NCBI RefSeq assembly: GCF_905372335.1 | Contig: NZ_CAJPOU010000044.1 | Location: 1 to 9,956 of the forward strand | Source: Streptococcus sp. A12 | GTDB lineage: Bacteria; Bacillota; Bacilli; Lactobacillales; Streptococcaceae | Direction of reading: 5' to 3' | Length of the DNA stretch: 9,956 nucleotides | Part shown: positions 7,649 to 9,956 of the stretch, piece by piece | How the letters are laid out: each line of letters starts with the position of its first letter | Position numbering within the stretch: the stretch's first letter is position 1 | The notes under the pieces: model-generated | Told to the model about the DNA's origin: nothing | Database searches by the model: none | Seen by the model: only the letters and a program-made list of their open reading frames with translations | Translations under genes and position numbers: made by a program

Positions 7649-7784
7649 AAACTTTCCGCTGTGAGAAAAGTGCCTGAAACAATTGTGTTTCAGGCACTCG
7701 GAATTATTGAGACCTTAGGCTCAATAATTAGTCTTGGAACTTCGAAGAAGTTCGCTGACGTCCGCACTCACATTAGGAAAGTTT
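7649..7784. other. Cloverleaf-like structured element of 136 nt, unnamed
   Basis: Outer arms AAACTTTCC (7649-7657) and GGAAAGTTT (7776-7784) are perfectly complementary. Just inside, TGTGAG (7660-7665) faces CTCACA (7767-7772). Enclosed are three hairpins: AGTGCCTGAAACA/TGTTTCAGGCACT (7669-7681 with 7686-7698, 13 bp, 4-nt loop), AATTATTGAG/CTCAATAATT (7702-7711 with 7720-7729, 10 bp, 8-nt loop) and GAACTTC/GAAGTTC (7737-7743 with 7747-7753, 7 bp, 3-nt loop). Four helices thus meet at one junction. This much nested complementarity in 136 nt is not chance. It could be a small miniature-transposon-like repeat or a structured RNA. The sequence does not decide between them, and I do not recognise a named family. 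Confidence 0.75.
7666..7698 (-). terminator. Terminator-like hairpin inside the cloverleaf element
   Basis: This is the 13-bp perfect stem of the element. On the minus strand its 3' arm GCACT runs into TTTTC, so it could act as a first terminator for kimA, about 150 nt after the stop codon. The T-tract is short. Whether it terminates in the cell or only stabilises the folded element cannot be told from sequence. Confidence 0.5.
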
Positions 7785-7801
7785 TAGGCAACTTTGTTTT
7801 T
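7778..7801 (+). terminator. Weak plus-strand terminator competing with the cloverleaf outer stem
   Basis: AAAGTT (7778-7783) can pair with AACTTT (7790-7795) around TTAGGC, followed by GTTTTT. The first arm is also part of the outer closing arm of the cloverleaf, so the two pairings exclude each other. The stem is only six A/T-rich pairs, so this is tentative. Confidence 0.25.
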
Positions 7802-7818
7802 AATCCGAATCACCTCTA

Positions 7819-7830
7819 AAGCAGACATCT
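7819..7830 (+). repeat. 12-bp direct repeat, copy 2 (AAGCAGACATCT)
   Basis: This is an exact second copy of 7552-7563, lying 16 nt past the kimA stop codon in the direction of transcription. Unlike copy 1 it has no pairing partner next to it. That suggests the intact terminator may once have stood closer to kimA and was pushed away when the intervening 255 nt arrived. Confidence 0.6.
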
Positions 7831-7846
7831 TTTCTTTATGCGATAG

Positions 7847-9691
7847 TTATTCAGACAAATGGTAAGAATAGCTTGCCACAACCACTTCTTCATGCCAACG
7901 AAGCGCATACTTCAATTTCAAACTCATTTGGTTGTGGAGAATATTTTGCCAATGTTTTTTAGGGATGAATTGAGGAACTAAGACTGTGACGGTGTTCCCT
8001 TTTTCCTTGGCCTCCTCAGCTACTTTTGAGACAAATTCAACTGTTGGTTGGATAATATCCCGGTAACTTGTCATGACATTTTCAAAGCGAATATGAGGGA
8101 AATAATATTTGAATTCTTCTGCTACCTCAGCATCCTTGACCTTGGTTTCTTCCGTTGATACGTGCATCGCTACAACATCGTTTCCTAGGCTATTTGCATA
8201 ACTCATAGCTCCCACACTTACCTGAGTGACATTCCCAACAAGGACAATGACAGTATTGCCCGCGTAATTTGTCTTTTCGATCTTCCTTCCCAAACGCAAT
8301 TGAGCCGCAACTTTATCATAGTGATTGCGAATACTTAAGAACATCCAAAGTAAAAGACCGATTATAGGGAAGAAAGGCCAAATCTCACTCAGACGGAACA
8401 ACAAGAGGATCAAGACAATCCCATAACAGATAGCAGCCCCCAGGATATTAACCAGCGAATACTTGAGAAATCCTTTTTGATATTGGCGTTTCCAATGAAT
8501 GACCATCCCTGTTTGAGAAAGAGCAAAAGGAATGAAGACCCCAATGGTATAGAGCGGAATCAAGCTTTCTGTTTGTCCATCGAAGATCAAGAGCAAAACA
8601 ATCGCGCCAATCGCCAATGTCAAAATCCCATTGGAATAGCCCAGACGATCCCCTTTTTCCATATACATGTGTGGCATGTATTTGTTTTTGGCCATGTTAA
8701 AGGCCAACATTGGAAAGGCGGAGAACCCTGTATTAGCCGCAACTGCCAAGATCAAGGCTGTTGATAATTGAAAGACGTAAAAGAAGGCTTGACCGACTGG
8801 GGAATTCCCTAAGATAGCTTGGGCCATTTGGGCTAGAGTTGTTACCCCTTTTGCTGGAACAACACCCACCCAGTAATTGAGAAAGGTAATCCCTGCAAAC
8901 ATGATCCCTAAAATCAAAGCCATAATGGTCAAGGTAGAAGCTGCATTCTTTGCTTTTGGTTTCTTAAAGAAGGGAACCGAATTGGAGATGGCTTCCACCC
9001 CTGTTAGGGAAGCGGATCCACTCGTAAAGGCCCTCAACAAGAGAATGATGCTGACTCCTGAAATGGTTTGGCCAACATGCGCAGTCGCGTTATAGGCCAA
9101 ATTCCCTGTCAAAATTTGGATCACGCCATAGCCGATTAAGGCAATGGTACTGACAATAAACAGATAGACCGGAATCATTAAGGATGTGGCTGATTCGCGC
9201 AGTCCCCGAAGGTTCATCAGCATCAAAAGCAAGACCAACAAAATGGAAATGTGAAGATTATAAGGATGAAAAGAGGGAATCGCTGACGTGATGGCATCTG
9301 CACCGGAAGAAACAGATACCGCTACCGTCAGCATATAGTCAACCAAAAGACTTCCACCAGCGATCAACCCCGCTTTGGGAGACAGGTTCTCCGAAGTCAC
9401 CATATAGGCTCCTCCCCCTTGAGGGTAGGCATGAATGACCTGACGATAAGAAATCGTTAAACTGGCTAGAAGAACCAGGACCACAATCCCAATTGGAATG
9501 GACCACCAAATGGCTCCTGCTGATACGGTCATCAAGACCAGGATAACTTGCTCTGGACCATAGGCAATAGAAGAAAGTGCGTCACTAGAGAGCATAGCCA
9601 AGGCCTGCATTTTCCCTAGCAATCCTCCTTCACCTTCTGCACCAGATTTCAACGGACGGCCAATAAACCATTTTTTCAATGTTGAAAACAT
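7847..9691 (-). CDS. kimA: KimA-type proton-coupled potassium importer (APC/KUP superfamily)
   Basis: This 614-residue membrane protein closely resembles Bacillus subtilis KimA (YdaO, about 607 residues), a high-affinity K+/H+ symporter. About 12 hydrophobic segments fill residues 30-455. A cytosolic C-terminal domain follows (about 460-614), with the family stretch PQFIPKKHWQNILHNQ (573-588). Residues that, as I recall the KimA structure, bind potassium or relay protons all have matches: D37 and Y44 in SSDALSSIAYG, D118, T122 and S126 in VDYMLTVAVS, T230 and E233 in LTGVEAISN, and Y381. KimA in other Firmicutes is restrained by c-di-AMP; here I see no ydaO-type riboswitch. A general amino acid permease is the alternative, but the C-terminal domain argues against it. 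The ATG has AAGGAG at 9698-9703 with a 6-nt gap. Confidence 0.9.
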   Translation of the reverse strand: MFSTLKKWFIGRPLKSGAEGEGGLLGKMQALAMLSSDALSSIAYGPEQVILVLMTVSAGAIWWSIPIGIVVLVLLASLTISYRQVIHAYPQGGGAYMVTSENLSPKAGLIAGGSLLVDYMLTVAVSVSSGADAITSAIPSFHPYNLHISILLVLLLMLMNLRGLRESATSLMIPVYLFIVSTIALIGYGVIQILTGNLAYNATAHVGQTISGVSIILLLRAFTSGSASLTGVEAISNSVPFFKKPKAKNAASTLTIMALILGIMFAGITFLNYWVGVVPAKGVTTLAQMAQAILGNSPVGQAFFYVFQLSTALILAVAANTGFSAFPMLAFNMAKNKYMPHMYMEKGDRLGYSNGILTLAIGAIVLLLIFDGQTESLIPLYTIGVFIPFALSQTGMVIHWKRQYQKGFLKYSLVNILGAAICYGIVLILLLFRLSEIWPFFPIIGLLLWMFLSIRNHYDKVAAQLRLGRKIEKTNYAGNTVIVLVGNVTQVSVGAMSYANSLGNDVVAMHVSTEETKVKDAEVAEEFKYYFPHIRFENVMTSYRDIIQPTVEFVSKVAEEAKEKGNTVTVLVPQFIPKKHWQNILHNQMSLKLKYALRWHEEVVVASYSYHLSE

Positions 9692-9716
9692 AAAAAACTC
9701 CTTGAAAAAAGATCAT

Positions 9717-9738
9717 GAGGCCGGGAATTCCCTGCCTC
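9717..9738 (-). promoter_or_regulatory. Palindromic hairpin in the kimA leader
   Basis: Two 11-nt arms meet at a perfect GGGAATTCCC centre and end in GAGGC and GCCTC, with one mismatched pair. It lies inside the predicted kimA leader, between the start site near 9752 and the Shine-Dalgarno site. On the minus strand TTTTTT follows after six bases, so it could act as an attenuator. On the plus strand TTTTT follows directly. It could equally be a DNA operator. Its stem ends match those of the terminators in the flanking repeats. Confidence 0.55.
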
Positions 9739-9758
9739 TTTTTCATAAAACAGGGGTT

Positions 9759-9787
9759 ATTCTACTCCTTTTTTTCAAGACTGTCAA
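9759..9787 (-). promoter_or_regulatory. Promoter of kimA
   Basis: On the minus strand TTGACA (9782-9787) matches the -35 consensus exactly and TAGAAT (9759-9764) matches the -10 at five of six positions, with 17 bp between. Transcription would start near 9752, giving a leader of about 60 nt, too short for a ydaO-type riboswitch of the usual size. The promoter looks strong, so control probably comes from the palindromes on either side of it or acts on the protein. Confidence 0.85.
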
Positions 9788-9793
9788 CTTAAA

Positions 9794-9810
9794 TTATGAA
9801 ATTTTCATAA
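9794..9810. promoter_or_regulatory. 17-bp palindrome just upstream of the kimA -35
   Basis: TTATGAAA (9794-9801) and TTTCATAA (9803-9810) form a perfect inverted repeat around one central base. It ends six bases from the -35, a normal place for an activator or repressor dimer. A further half-site-like ATGAAAA follows on the minus strand upstream (near 9812-9819). The A/T-rich background makes a chance palindrome possible. Confidence 0.45.
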
Positions 9811-9878
9811 AGTTTTCATTGTCTTCATTCATTCGAGCTCTCTTAGATCTGCCCGCTTCTTTTCAAATTTATCCAAGC

Positions 9879-9911
9879 AAAAAACGAGGCTGGGACAAAA
9901 ATCCTAGCCTC
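9879..9911 (-). terminator. Intrinsic terminator, minus strand, within the right repeat
   Basis: GAGGCTGGGAC (9886-9896) faces ATCCTAGCCTC (9901-9911) around AAAA: ten pairs including one G-U. On the minus strand the stem is followed by G and then TTTTTT. It would end a minus-strand transcript entering from right of the window and insulate the kimA promoter, about 90 nt further on. Confidence 0.75.
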
Positions 9912-9956
9912 TCAATTATTTTTGGATTGTCGAGCAAGACGCAGTGGTTGAGTGGG
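9886..9956 (-). repeat. Right copy of the 71-nt inverted repeat pair
   Basis: This is the reverse complement of 70-140 with five differences in 71 positions. Matching continues to the last base of the window, so the true repeat is probably longer. Both copies have their T-tract end pointing into the window, so they face each other across about 9.7 kb containing all six genes. Confidence 0.85.

Noticed and set aside
7523..7669. TGTGAGAAAA at 7523-7532 and 7660-7669 as a meaningful repeat
   Set aside because: Ten A-rich bases behind two hairpins are easily explained by chance or by shared tail composition; no larger repeat unit is visible.
9692..9760. ydaO-type c-di-AMP riboswitch upstream of kimA
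   Set aside because: The predicted leader is about 60 nt and holds a single simple hairpin, far too small for that class.
9794..9832. 12-codon frame MNEDNENFMKIS ahead of kimA
   Set aside because: It lies upstream of the kimA promoter, has no Shine-Dalgarno site and ends inside the palindrome, so translation is unlikely.
1..9956. CRISPR array, transposase gene, prophage, tRNA or rRNA
   Set aside because: No regularly spaced repeats, no such proteins and no RNA-gene signatures were seen on either strand.

Overview
The window looks like ordinary chromosome from an oral Streptococcus of the mitis/sanguinis type. The RecG, Alr, AcpS, DAHP synthase and SecA proteins read as close relatives of the pneumococcal ones in length and motifs. 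The order secA - DAHP synthase - acpS - alr - recG is the usual streptococcal housekeeping cluster. I cannot name the species from sequence alone. All six genes are on the minus strand, so transcription runs from high to low coordinates.

Layout in transcription order. At 9886-9956 is a 71-nt repeat containing a terminator. At 9692-9885 is the control region of the next gene: a 17-bp palindrome, a near-consensus promoter and a leader hairpin. At 7847-9691 is a KimA-type proton-coupled potassium importer. At 7405-7846 is a 442-nt gene-free stretch holding a cloverleaf-like set of nested inverted repeats, a strong terminator and the secA promoter. At 4885-7404 is secA, followed by a class I DAHP synthase (3833-4864), a terminator, acpS (3387-3749), alr (2270-3397) and recG (157-2172). 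At 1-145 is a second, inverted copy of the same repeat, also with a terminator.

The genes cover housekeeping roles rather than one pathway: protein export (SecA), entry to aromatic amino acid synthesis (DAHP synthase), activation of acyl carrier protein (AcpS), D-alanine for the cell wall (Alr), replication-fork and recombination repair (RecG) and potassium supply (KimA). The secA promoter probably drives DAHP synthase too. A terminator before acpS suggests acpS-alr-recG depends on read-through or on a weak promoter I could not find. acpS and alr overlap by 11 nt.

I see no new multi-gene system, CRISPR array, prophage, transposase gene, rRNA or tRNA. The parts worth a second look are non-coding. 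One is the 71-nt inverted repeat pair (66/71 identical) that brackets the window, with a short relic beside recG. Another is the structured 136-nt element downstream of kimA. The third is the set of palindromes in the kimA control region. All coordinates and pairings were worked out by eye; no folding or database search was run.
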